A stretch of 64,000 nt of DNA, taken from assembly GCF_003999975.1 (NCBI RefSeq), contig NZ_RJAC01000007.1, positions 62,001 to 126,000 on the forward strand, read 5' to 3'. A model generated the notes under the pieces. That model did not search any database. It saw only the letters and a list, made by a program, of their open reading frames with translations, and was not told the origin of the DNA. Positions 49,286 to 58,492 of this stretch are shown here, piece by piece (positions within the stretch are counted from its first letter, which is position 1; each line of letters opens with the position of its first letter). A program made the position numbers and the translations under genes. The stretch is from Actinoplanes solisilvae (GTDB taxonomy: Bacteria; Actinomycetota; Actinomycetes; Mycobacteriales; Micromonosporaceae).

Positions 49286-51957
49286 TCGTCCTCGTCCCGC
49301 ACACCCACTGGGACCGCGAATGGTACGAGCCGTTCCAGGTCTTCCGGCACCGGCTGGTCGACGCGCTCGACCAGGTCCTCGAGCTGGCCGAGGCCGAGCC
49401 CGGGTTCCGGTTCACCCTGGACGGTCAGACCGCCGCGATCGAGGACTACCTGGAGATCCGGCCCGAGAACACCGAACGCGTACGGGCCGCCGTGCGCCGC
49501 GGGCAGCTCGCGCTCGGCCCGTGGCTGATCCTGCTCGACGAGTTCCTCTGCTCCGGCGAGACGATCGTCCGCAACCTGCAGCTCGGCTGGGCCGGCGCGC
49601 AGAAGCTGGGCGGGGCCATGCCGATCGGCTACCTGCCCGACATGTTCGGCCATGTCGCCCAGATGCCGCAGATCCTGGCCCGCGCCGGTCTCGGGCACGC
49701 GGCTCTCTGGCGGGGCGTGCCGGCCGAGATCGACGGGCACGCGTTCCGCTGGACCGCGCCCGACGGTTCGTCGGTGCGTACGGAATATCTCTTCGACGGC
49801 TACGGCAACGCCCTCGACGTGCTGCTGGTGCCCGACCAGATCCCACGGGCGCTGGGCGACTACCACGAGCTGACCCGGAAGCGCTGGGGCGCCGACCCGA
49901 TCCTCGGCATGGTCGGCACCGACCACATGGCTCCCCGCGCCGACCTGATGGACCTGGTACGCCGTTTCTCCACGCCCGAGCGGCCGATCACGGTGGCGAC
50001 GCTGGACGAGTACGTCTCTGCATTGGCAGGCGTGGCCGAGCTTCCCGAGGTGCGCGGTGAGCTGCGCAGCCACGCTCGGGCCAACATCCTGCCGGGGGTG
50101 TTGTCGGTGCGCCGCGGCCTCAAGGACGCCATGGCCGCCGCCGAGCGCGTCCTCGACGAGGCCGAGCGCCTCACCGTCGACGTGCCGCTCGACCGCACCC
50201 TGCCGTTCCTGGAGAAGGCCTGGCGCAAGGTCGTCGAGTCGTCCGCGCACGACTCGGTAGTCGGCTCGGGCACGGACGAGACGGTCACCCAGGTCGCCGC
50301 CCGCCTGGCCGAGGCCGCCCAACTGGGCCGGGCCGTGCGCGACGCCGCCCTGGCCGGCCTGGCCCGCGACGTGCCGGCCGATGCGGTGCTGGCGGTCAAC
50401 CCGCGCACGACCGCCGCCACGGTTTTCGTCGAGACCGAGGTGGCCGCACTCGACGGCGACGCCGTGCTGGCCGACGGACGCCGCCTGCCGGTTCAGGAGC
50501 TCGGGCGTACGCCGGCCGAGCTGGGCGACGAGACCTGGGCGGCGGCCGACGTCGAGCGGGTGCTGCGGCGCATCCACCGGCGCGAGCTGTTCGGGCAGGA
50601 GATCGACCGTTACGAGATCACTCCCGGGTCGCTCACCTTCCACGTCGCGCGCGTGCCCACCATGCCCGAGTTCGACCTGCTCGCCCTGCGCGGGGAGCTG
50701 CGCCGGGCGGTGGCCGCTCATCCGGGGCCGTGGCGGGTGCGCACGATCGCCGAGCCGCGACGGCGGGTGCTCGTGGCCGTCCCGGTCGGGCCGTCCGGGC
50801 GTACGGCTGTCCGCCTCGTTCCCGGCGAGAGCGCGCCGGCGCCGGGCATCTTGCACGCCACCGAGTCGGAGCTGAGCAACGGCCTGATCTCGGCGAAGCT
50901 GCTGCCGGACGGCACGCTGGAAGTTCACGGTTCTGACGGCACGGTGCTGTCCGGGGTCGGGCGGCTCGTCGACGGCGGCGACCGCGGGGACAGCTACAAC
51001 TACGGTCCTCCGGCCGCCGACACGCTGGTCGACGTGCCCGAAGCGGTCGAGGTGCGGGTGCTGGAGACCGGGCCGTTGCGCGCCGCCGTCGAGATCACGC
51101 GCGTCTATCGGCTGCCCGCCGGGCTCGCGGACGACCCCGACCACCGTCGCGCCGAGACCCTCGACATGCCGGTGCGTACGCGCGTCGAGGTGCGGGCGGG
51201 GGAGCCGTTCGTGCGGCTGTCGGTGTCGTTCGTCAACGTCGTGGCCGACCACCGGCTGCGGCTGCACGTCCCGCTGTCCGGGCCGGTGGGCGGCTCGGCG
51301 GCCGAGGGCCAGTTCGCGGTCACCGAGCGTGGCGTGGCCGCCGAGGGCGGGTGGGGCGAGTTCCCGCTGCCCACCTACCCGGCGTACGGCTTCGTCGCGG
51401 CCGGCGACGCGACCGTGCTGCTCACCGGAGCGACCGAGTACGAGCTGGTCGCCGACGGCGGCGAGCTGGCGCTGACGCTGCTGCGCGCGGTCGGGGCGAT
51501 GAGCGTGAACCTGCACCCGCTGCGGGACGAGCCGGCCGCCTCCGAGATCCCGATCCCCGGCGGTCAGGAGCTCGGCGGCGAGTTCACCGTGGACCTCGCG
51601 GTGCTGCCCGCGACGGGCGGATGGGCGGCCGCCGACGCGGTGCGACGCTCCGAGGAGTTCCGCTCGCCGGGGCTGTGGCAGGCCGGTCTCGGGCCGATCG
51701 GCGGCCCGCTGCCCGCCGACGTCTGCGGGCTCGCGGTCGACGGTGAGGGCGTGTCGGTCACCGCGGTGCGCCGCACCGATTCCGGCGTCGAGCTGCGACT
51801 GGTCGCGATGACCCCGGCCCCCACCACCGCCAAGATCACCGGCCCGTACGCTTCGGCGAGCGAGGCCGACCTGCTCGGCCGGACCACCGGATCCTCCGTG
51901 GACGCGGCGCACGTGGCGCTGGGACCGTGGGAGATCCGCACGTTGCACCTGCGCTAG
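49282..51957 (+). CDS. GH38 alpha-mannosidase
   Basis: An 891-residue cytoplasmic alpha-mannosidase. The zinc-binding start is 'VPHTHWDREWYEPFQVF' (His and Asp at about residues 7-11). The nucleophile Asp lies in 'IGYLPDMFGHVAQMPQIL' near residue 119, and a further zinc His in 'ESSAHDSVVGSGTDE'. The mid domain and beta-sandwich C terminus are of normal length. It removes alpha-mannose residues by a retaining mechanism. It has no signal peptide. It overlaps the GH36 remnant by 4 bp and is 8 bp from the GH95 gene, so it belongs to one operon. Confidence 0.93.
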   Translation: MIVLVPHTHWDREWYEPFQVFRHRLVDALDQVLELAEAEPGFRFTLDGQTAAIEDYLEIRPENTERVRAAVRRGQLALGPWLILLDEFLCSGETIVRNLQLGWAGAQKLGGAMPIGYLPDMFGHVAQMPQILARAGLGHAALWRGVPAEIDGHAFRWTAPDGSSVRTEYLFDGYGNALDVLLVPDQIPRALGDYHELTRKRWGADPILGMVGTDHMAPRADLMDLVRRFSTPERPITVATLDEYVSALAGVAELPEVRGELRSHARANILPGVLSVRRGLKDAMAAAERVLDEAERLTVDVPLDRTLPFLEKAWRKVVESSAHDSVVGSGTDETVTQVAARLAEAAQLGRAVRDAALAGLARDVPADAVLAVNPRTTAATVFVETEVAALDGDAVLADGRRLPVQELGRTPAELGDETWAAADVERVLRRIHRRELFGQEIDRYEITPGSLTFHVARVPTMPEFDLLALRGELRRAVAAHPGPWRVRTIAEPRRRVLVAVPVGPSGRTAVRLVPGESAPAPGILHATESELSNGLISAKLLPDGTLEVHGSDGTVLSGVGRLVDGGDRGDSYNYGPPAADTLVDVPEAVEVRVLETGPLRAAVEITRVYRLPAGLADDPDHRRAETLDMPVRTRVEVRAGEPFVRLSVSFVNVVADHRLRLHVPLSGPVGGSAAEGQFAVTERGVAAEGGWGEFPLPTYPAYGFVAAGDATVLLTGATEYELVADGGELALTLLRAVGAMSVNLHPLRDEPAASEIPIPGGQELGGEFTVDLAVLPATGGWAAADAVRRSEEFRSPGLWQAGLGPIGGPLPADVCGLAVDGEGVSVTAVRRTDSGVELRLVAMTPAPTTAKITGPYASASEADLLGRTTGSSVDAAHVALGPWEIRTLHLR

Positions 51958-51965
51958 GAGAGTCG

Positions 51966-54188
51966 ATGTTCCTCTGGTCGCCGGCTCCCGCCCAGGAGTG
52001 GCTCGAGGCGTACCCGCTCGGCAACGGGCGGTTGGGCGCGATGGTGCACGGCACCCCCGGGCACGAGCACCTGCAGCTCAACGACGGCACCGCCTGGTCG
52101 GGCAGTCCCGGCAGCGAGGGCTCGAACAGCCGGATCGACCCGGATCGCGCGGCGGCCGCCCTGGCCGCCGCACGCGCCGCCCTCGACGCGGGCGACCCGG
52201 CCTCGGCCGACCGGCGCCTTCGCGAGGTGCAGGGCGGCTGGTCGCAGGCCTACCTGCCGTTCGCCGACCTGCGCGTGGCCGTCGCGACCGGTGGCGAGCA
52301 GGTCGAGGAGTACCGCCGCGAGCTCGACCTGGCCACGGCCACGCACCGGGTCACCTACCGCCTCGGCGGGGCCGGGCTGCGGTGGACGACGTTCGTCTCG
52401 CACGCGGACGGCGTCCTGGTTCTCGCCCTCGACGCGGACGAGCCGGTCGACGTCACGTGGTCGCTGTCGTCGCCGCTGCACGTGACCGGCCGCACGGACG
52501 ACGGGCTGGCCGTGCGGCTGCCGAGCGACATGCCCCCGCCGCACGAGCCCGACCTGGAACCGGTGTGGGACGAGCCCGCGCTGCTCGGCGCGGTGGTCGT
52601 GCGGACCAATGTCGTCGAGGGTGGACGGCGGTTCGAGCTGGTGCTCGCGACCGCGACCACGTTCGCCGGGATCGGCTGCGCGCCGCGAGGCGACGCTTTC
52701 CGTGCGGCGTCCGAGCGAGCCGACCGCGCCCTCGGCCTCGGTCTCCCGGCGTTGACCGAGCGGCACGAGAAGGCCTTCGCCGAGAAGTTCTCCCGCACGA
52801 CCCTGACGCTCGGCGGTGCCGCCCCGGATCGGCCGACCGCGGACCGCATCGGCACCGACCCGCAGCTCGCGGCCCTGCTGTTCGGCTACGGCCGCTACCT
52901 CGCGATCAGCTCGTCCGCGCCCGGCGGCCTGCCGTCGACGCTGCAGGGCCTGTGGAACGACAACATGCGGCCGCCGTGGAGCTCGAACTACACGATCAAC
53001 GTCAACACGCAGATGAACTACTGGGCCGCCGAGACCGCCGACCTCGGCGAGACCCTCGAACCGCTGATCGACCTGCTCGAAGCTCTGGCCGACAAGGGCA
53101 GGGCCACCGCCCGTACGCTCTACGGCGCGCGCGGCTGGGTGGCCCACCACAACACCGACGCCTGGGCCTTCACCGCGCCGGTCGGCCGGGGCCACGCCGA
53201 CCCGTCGTGGTCGTTCTGGCCGATGGGCGGCGTCTGGCTGACCTGGCTCCTGCACGAGCGGCTGCGCTTCGGCGGCGCCGGCCTCGACCGCATCGTGCCG
53301 ATCCTGCGGGGCGCCGCCGCGTTCTGCCTCGACTGGCTGCGCGACGACGGCAGCACCTCGCCGTCGACCTCTCCCGAGAACCACTACCTCGCGAACGGCG
53401 TCCCGGTCGCCGCAGGCCGCTCGTCCACGATGGACCTGACGCTGATCGCCCGGCTGTTCGACGCGTACGCCGGGATCGCCCCGCCCGGCGACCCGATCGC
53501 CGCCGAGATCCGCGCTGTCCCCGCTCCCGAGCCCAGCGCCGACGGCCTGATCCCGGAGTGGCGGGACAACCCGCCCCAGGCCGAGCCCGGCCACCGCCAC
53601 CTGAGCCACCTGACCTTCGCCTACCCCGGCGACACCCCCGACGACCCCGCGCTGCGAGCCGCGGTCTCCCGCAGCCTCGACGACCGCGCCGACGAGTCCA
53701 CCGGCTGGTCCCTCGCCTGGAAGCTCGCGCTGCGGGCCCGGCTGCGCGAGCCCGAGGCCGTGTCACGCCTTCTCGACCTGGTGCTCCGCCCGGCCCCGGC
53801 CGGCCGGGAGGGCCAGCGCGGCGGCCTCTACCCCAACCTGTTCGCCGCCCACCCGCCGTTCCAGATCGACGGCAACCTCGGCTACGTCGCCGCGGTCGCC
53901 GAGATGCTGGTGCAGAGCCATTCCGGCATGATCGACCTGTTGCCCGCGGTGCCGGGGCAGTGGCCCAGCGGCCGCGCGACCGGCCTGGTCGCCCGCCCCG
54001 GGGTCGCGGTCGACGTGGCCTGGGAGACCGTCGACGGCCGTGTGACAGCCACCGAGATCGCCTTGCGGGCGCGCCGGCCCGCCGGGCGCACGACGGTCAC
54101 GGTCCGGCTGGACGGCCGCCGGGCCGAGGTCGACCTGTCCGACGGCCGGCGCGTAGTGCTCGATCCGAGAAGTCTGGAGATCCGATGA
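51966..54188 (+). CDS. GH95 alpha-L-fucosidase
   Basis: A 740-residue GH95 enzyme (alpha-1,2-fucosidase or related alpha-L-galactosidase). Typical features in order: 'AYPLGNGRLGAMVHG', 'HLQLNDGTAWSGSPGSEG', 'LPSTLQGLWNDNMRPPWSS', 'NTQMNYWAAETADLGE', 'WVAHHNTDAWAFTAPVG', 'STSPENHYL' and 'LFAAHPPFQIDGNLGYVA'. The Glu in 'SPENHY' and the Asp in 'FQIDGN' fit the inverting mechanism residues. No signal peptide, so it acts in the cytoplasm. TAGGAGAG precedes the ATG; its stop overlaps the GH2 start (ATGA). Confidence 0.93.
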   Translation: MFLWSPAPAQEWLEAYPLGNGRLGAMVHGTPGHEHLQLNDGTAWSGSPGSEGSNSRIDPDRAAAALAAARAALDAGDPASADRRLREVQGGWSQAYLPFADLRVAVATGGEQVEEYRRELDLATATHRVTYRLGGAGLRWTTFVSHADGVLVLALDADEPVDVTWSLSSPLHVTGRTDDGLAVRLPSDMPPPHEPDLEPVWDEPALLGAVVVRTNVVEGGRRFELVLATATTFAGIGCAPRGDAFRAASERADRALGLGLPALTERHEKAFAEKFSRTTLTLGGAAPDRPTADRIGTDPQLAALLFGYGRYLAISSSAPGGLPSTLQGLWNDNMRPPWSSNYTINVNTQMNYWAAETADLGETLEPLIDLLEALADKGRATARTLYGARGWVAHHNTDAWAFTAPVGRGHADPSWSFWPMGGVWLTWLLHERLRFGGAGLDRIVPILRGAAAFCLDWLRDDGSTSPSTSPENHYLANGVPVAAGRSSTMDLTLIARLFDAYAGIAPPGDPIAAEIRAVPAPEPSADGLIPEWRDNPPQAEPGHRHLSHLTFAYPGDTPDDPALRAAVSRSLDDRADESTGWSLAWKLALRARLREPEAVSRLLDLVLRPAPAGREGQRGGLYPNLFAAHPPFQIDGNLGYVAAVAEMLVQSHSGMIDLLPAVPGQWPSGRATGLVARPGVAVDVAWETVDGRVTATEIALRARRPAGRTTVTVRLDGRRAEVDLSDGRRVVLDPRSLEIR

Positions 54189-56860
54189 CCGCACCGTACG
54201 AGATCATCGCGCCGCCGACCGGGGCTGAGCCGCCCCGGGCGCGGCTGCGCACGACCGCCGGGGTGCTGCCGCTGGACGGGTCGTGGCGCTTCGCCTGGTC
54301 GCCCACCGCCGACACCGACCAGGACCCGGCCGACGCGGGGGAGTCGTGGGACTCGCTGCCGGTGCCGGGCAACTGGCAGATGCACGGCTACGGCTCGCCG
54401 GCGTACACGAACGTGCGCTATCCGTTCCCGATCGACCCGCCGTACGTCCCCTCGGAGAACCCGACCGGAGAGTACCGCCGCACCGTACGCCGCCCCGACG
54501 ACTGGGACGGCGGCCGAGTGCTCCTGCGGTTCGACGGGGTCGACTCGTGGTTCGAGGTCTGGATCAACGGTGAATCCGTGGGCCGGTCGTCGGGCAGCCG
54601 CCTCACGGTCGAGTTCGACGTCACCGAGCGGCTCACCGGCGGCGACGACCTGCTCGCCGTGCGCGTGCACCAGTGGAGCTTCGCCAGCTACGTCGAGGAC
54701 CAGGACCAGTGGTGGATGTCGGGCATCTTCCGCTCGGTCGACCTGCTGCACCGCCCGGACGGCGGCATCGACGACCTGCGCGTGATCGCCGGCTACGACC
54801 ACGAGACCGGCGAAGGCCTGCTCACGGTCGAGGCGCCGGTCGACGTACGGTGGGAACTGCCGTCTCTGGGGTTGAAGGACGCCACCCGGGTGCCGTCGGT
54901 GGAGCCGTGGTCGGCCGAGAATCCGCGGCTCTATCGCCTGCTCGTGAGCACCGCCAGCGAGACCGTGACGCTGGACATCGGCTTCCGCACCGTGCGCGTC
55001 GAGGGCGACCGGCTGTTGCTCAACGGCGCCCCGCTGATCTTCCGCGGCGTCAACCGGCACGACATCGACGCCCGCACCGGCCGGGCCGTTCCGCGCGAGC
55101 AGATGGAACGCGACGTCGCGTTGATGAAGGAACACAACATCAACGCCGTACGGACGAGCCACTACCCGCCCGACCCCTACTTCCTCGATCTCTGTGACCG
55201 CCACGGGCTCTACGTCGTCGACGAGTGCGACATCGAGACGCACGGATTCTCTCAGGTCGACTGGCGCGGCAACCCGTCCGACAACCCGGCGTGGGCCGAC
55301 GTCTATCTCGACCGGATGCGCCGCACGGTCGAGCGCGACAAGAACGCGACAAGCGTGGTGATGTGGTCGCTCGGCAACGAGGCGGGCTGGGGCCGTAACC
55401 TCGCCGCCAACGCCGCCTGGACCCGCTCGCGCGACCCGGGCCGGCCGATCCACTACGAGGGCGACACGTCCTGCGTGAGTGTCGACGTCTACAGCCGCAT
55501 GTACCCGCCCTACGACGAACTCGCCGCGATCGGCCGCCACGAGGAATCCGCGCTGCCCGATCCGGCGCAGGACGCCAAGCGCCGCGGGATGCCGATGATG
55601 ATGTGCGAGTACGGGCACGCGATGGGCAACGGGCCGGGCGGGCTGGCCGACTACGAGGCGATCATCGACGCGCACCCGCGGCTGGCGGGCGGGTTCATCT
55701 GGGAGTGGGTCGACCACGGCTTGCTGCGCGACGGCTCCTACCGCTACGGCGGCGACTTCGGCGAGGCCGTCCACGACGGCTCGTTCGTCATCGACGGCCT
55801 GGTCTTCCCCGACCGCACGCCGTCGCCGGGGCTGACCGAGCTCGCGGCGATCATCACCCCGGTGCGGCTGTCGTTGCGCGGCGGCGACCTGGTGATCGAG
55901 AACCGGTGGAGCTTCACCGACACGTCTGCCGTGACCTTCACGTCGCCCGACGGCGTGCTCGACGTGCCGGTGGTCGGGCCGCTCTCGACGCTCCGGCTGC
56001 CGTTTGCCGGTGCGTCCGTCACCGCGACTTCGGACGGTCGCGTGCTGTCGCGGGTTCATCGCGCCTCGACCCCCGCACCGGTCGCTTTCGCCGGCCGGCC
56101 TGTCCAGCGCCCCGAGCATCTCGGCCCGTTCCCGGTCGCCGCGCTCACCCTCGACGCGTGGCGCGCGCCGACCGAGAACGACCGCTTCCCCGGCCTGCGC
56201 AACAAGGTGTCGATGGAACAGCAGTGGCGCAAGGCGGGACTCGACCGCCTCCTCGAGCGCGTCGTCGACGAGAACCGGGTCCGCTACTTCCCGGCCGGTC
56301 TCGACAGCGGCTTCGAGGTCACGTACGCCTGGTCGTCCGACGGTTCGGCGACCCGCCTGGAGGTCGACATCGAGCGACTGGGGGAGTGGCGCCTGACGCT
56401 GCCCCGCCTCGGCATCGCCCTCGGCCTGCGAATGCCCGACCCCGCCGCCGCGCTGGTCGAGTGGCACGGCCTCGGCCCGGGGGAGGCCTACCCCGACTCG
56501 CGCGCCGCGGTCTGGCCCGGTAAGCATCGCCTCTCGGTGCGAGAGATGCAGACCCCGTACGTCGTCCCGCAGGAGAACGGCAACCGGTCCGAGGTGTCCT
56601 GGCTGTCCGTCTCCACGCCCGACGGTGCTGTGAAGGTGACCGGTGACCAGCCGTTCGAAGCAGCCGTACGACCGTGGTCGACCGCCGCGCTCGAAAAGGC
56701 GCGGCACTCCGACGAGCTCGCCGCGGGCGACCTGCTCTGGCTGCACCTGGCGGCCGGCGTGACCGGGCTGGGCTCGGCCAGCTGCGGCCCGCCCGTGCGT
56801 ACCCAGGCGCAGTACCGCACTTCGCGGGCCCGTCTCGCCTTCACGTTCACGGCCGGCTGA
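54185..56860 (+). CDS. GH2 beta-galactosidase
   Basis: An 891-residue GH2 enzyme. The N-terminal sugar-binding domain has 'VPGNWQMHGYGSPAYTNVRY' and 'DQDQWWMSGIFRSVDLL'. The TIM barrel has 'IFRGVNRHDIDARTGRAV', the acid/base Glu in 'MWSLGNEAGWGRN' and the nucleophile Glu in 'MMMCEYGHAMGNGPGG'. The C-terminal Bgal_small_N domain ('DAWRAPTENDRFPG', 'MQTPYVVPQENGNRSEV') marks it as LacZ-like. It lacks a signal peptide. It should remove beta-galactose exposed after de-fucosylation or de-galactosylation. It sits 3 bp from the GH110-like gene. Confidence 0.94.
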   Translation: MTAPYEIIAPPTGAEPPRARLRTTAGVLPLDGSWRFAWSPTADTDQDPADAGESWDSLPVPGNWQMHGYGSPAYTNVRYPFPIDPPYVPSENPTGEYRRTVRRPDDWDGGRVLLRFDGVDSWFEVWINGESVGRSSGSRLTVEFDVTERLTGGDDLLAVRVHQWSFASYVEDQDQWWMSGIFRSVDLLHRPDGGIDDLRVIAGYDHETGEGLLTVEAPVDVRWELPSLGLKDATRVPSVEPWSAENPRLYRLLVSTASETVTLDIGFRTVRVEGDRLLLNGAPLIFRGVNRHDIDARTGRAVPREQMERDVALMKEHNINAVRTSHYPPDPYFLDLCDRHGLYVVDECDIETHGFSQVDWRGNPSDNPAWADVYLDRMRRTVERDKNATSVVMWSLGNEAGWGRNLAANAAWTRSRDPGRPIHYEGDTSCVSVDVYSRMYPPYDELAAIGRHEESALPDPAQDAKRRGMPMMMCEYGHAMGNGPGGLADYEAIIDAHPRLAGGFIWEWVDHGLLRDGSYRYGGDFGEAVHDGSFVIDGLVFPDRTPSPGLTELAAIITPVRLSLRGGDLVIENRWSFTDTSAVTFTSPDGVLDVPVVGPLSTLRLPFAGASVTATSDGRVLSRVHRASTPAPVAFAGRPVQRPEHLGPFPVAALTLDAWRAPTENDRFPGLRNKVSMEQQWRKAGLDRLLERVVDENRVRYFPAGLDSGFEVTYAWSSDGSATRLEVDIERLGEWRLTLPRLGIALGLRMPDPAAALVEWHGLGPGEAYPDSRAAVWPGKHRLSVREMQTPYVVPQENGNRSEVSWLSVSTPDGAVKVTGDQPFEAAVRPWSTAALEKARHSDELAAGDLLWLHLAAGVTGLGSASCGPPVRTQAQYRTSRARLAFTFTAG

Positions 56861-56863
56861 CCC

Positions 56864-58492
56864 GTGCGGCTCGAAGTCACCTCCGGCGACGATCTGCGGG
56901 CGGCCCTGCGCGCGGCGGCCGACGCCCACGGCCCGGTGGAGATCCACTTTCCGCCGGGCGAGTACCACCTGTGGCCCCACGACGATCATCGGCGTGAGCT
57001 CTACGTCTCCAACACGGTCGGCGCCGACCCGCGCTATCGCAGCAAGTCGATCGCGCTGCTCGTCGAGGGGATCGACGACCTGCTGATCACCGGTCCGGGC
57101 GCCCGTCTCGTGCTGCACGGCCTGCAGACCACCTTCGCCGTCCTCGGCAGTTCCCGGGTACGGATCGAGGGCCTCGAATTCGACTACGCGGTGCCCACGG
57201 TCGTCGACGCGACGGTGGCCTCGGCGGGGGTCGAGAACGGGCGCGCCTACCGCGTGCTGCGCGTTCCCTCCGTCACCCCGTACACCGTGGTGGGCCGTTC
57301 GGTGCTCTGGCACGGCGAGCCGACACCGGCCGGCGGGTTCACGTGGTGGGGGTCAGACGCGCTCGACTACACGCAGGTCTTCACCCCGGCCCGCCGCGTA
57401 CCCAACCCGCTCTTCACAGATGTGCACTCGATCCGCCGTACGACCGAAGGCCTGCGAATCGAGTACGACCATGCGCGCGCGCCCGGCGACGTGGGGCTCG
57501 TCTACGCGATGCGGAAGACGACGCGGGACCATCCAGGCGCCCTGATCTCGGGCAGCGCCGACGTCACCCTGTCCGGTCTGCACTTCCGCTACCTGCACGG
57601 GTTCGGGGTGGTCGCGCAGCACAGCCGGGACGTGACTGTCGAGAACTGTTCCTTCCAGCCGCCCTCGGGCAGCGGCCGCCACACCGCCGGTTTCGCTGAC
57701 TTCCTGCAGGTCTCGGGCTGCTGGGGGCACCTGGCCGTCCGCGACTGCGAGTTCGACGGCTCCCACGACGACCCGATCAACGTGCACGGCACCTATCTGC
57801 GGGTCGGCGCCCAGCCTCGTCCCGACACGCTGCTGCTGCACTACATGCACCCCGAGACGGCCGGGTTGCCGCAGTTCGGGCCGGGGGACGAGATCGAGGT
57901 CGTCGACCGCGGCACCCTGCAGCCGGTGGCGGCCGCCCGGGTGCGTTCCGTCCGCCAGCCCACCGGGCACAGCCACGACGAGCCGCTCACGAGCATCCTG
58001 CTTGTGGTTGACGCGTCACTTCCGCCCGGGTTGTCCGGCGGCCACGCGGTCGAGAACGTCACCAGGACACCCAGCGTCGAGATCACCGGCAACGTCTTCC
58101 GCAACACCCCGACCCGCGGCGTGCTGGTCACGACTCGGCAGCCCGTGCTGATCGAGCGCAACCGCTTCGAGCGTACGGGGATGGCGTCGATCTACGTATC
58201 GGGCGACGCGAACGACTGGTGGGAGTCCGGCCCGGTCCGCGACCTGACGATTCGCGACAACGACTTCATCTCGCCGGGCGGCCCGGCCGTCCTGTTCGAC
58301 CCGCGCGCCTCGGAACCGGTCCACAGTGGCGTCGTCGTCGAAAACAACCGCTTCGAAGGCTCATTCGGTGGGCCACAGGTCGTGGTCGGCCCAGGCGCCG
58401 GTGATGGCGACGTCGGCGTTCTGGCCGCGCTGGCGGGCGAACCGCAGCGCCAGCCGTTGCAGGAGAACGGTCATCGGGATCTGGTCGAGTAG
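56864..58492 (+). CDS. GH110-type alpha-1,3-galactosidase, probably 3'-truncated
   Basis: A 542-codon frame with a right-handed beta-helix pattern like GH110 alpha-1,3-galactosidases: 'PVEIHFPPGEYHLWPHDDHR', 'LLITGPGARLVLHGLQTTFA', 'DVTVENCSFQPPSGSGRH', the acidic cluster 'EFDGSHDDPINVHGTYLRV' and 'VTRTPSVEITGNVFRNTPTR'. Helix-like repeats continue to about residue 499 ('VVVENNRFEGS'). From 58361 the frame runs antisense to the convergent SIS gene, so the last 40 or so residues are probably not native. It may be inactive or shortened. No signal peptide; starts at GTG. Confidence 0.8.
   Translation: MRLEVTSGDDLRAALRAAADAHGPVEIHFPPGEYHLWPHDDHRRELYVSNTVGADPRYRSKSIALLVEGIDDLLITGPGARLVLHGLQTTFAVLGSSRVRIEGLEFDYAVPTVVDATVASAGVENGRAYRVLRVPSVTPYTVVGRSVLWHGEPTPAGGFTWWGSDALDYTQVFTPARRVPNPLFTDVHSIRRTTEGLRIEYDHARAPGDVGLVYAMRKTTRDHPGALISGSADVTLSGLHFRYLHGFGVVAQHSRDVTVENCSFQPPSGSGRHTAGFADFLQVSGCWGHLAVRDCEFDGSHDDPINVHGTYLRVGAQPRPDTLLLHYMHPETAGLPQFGPGDEIEVVDRGTLQPVAAARVRSVRQPTGHSHDEPLTSILLVVDASLPPGLSGGHAVENVTRTPSVEITGNVFRNTPTRGVLVTTRQPVLIERNRFERTGMASIYVSGDANDWWESGPVRDLTIRDNDFISPGGPAVLFDPRASEPVHSGVVVENNRFEGSFGGPQVVVGPGAGDGDVGVLAALAGEPQRQPLQENGHRDLVE

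Noticed and set aside
53882..57313. 1143-codon minus-strand frame opposite the GH95, GH2 and GH110 genes
   Set aside because: It spans three real genes on the other strand and has no recognisable domain; an artefact of GC bias.
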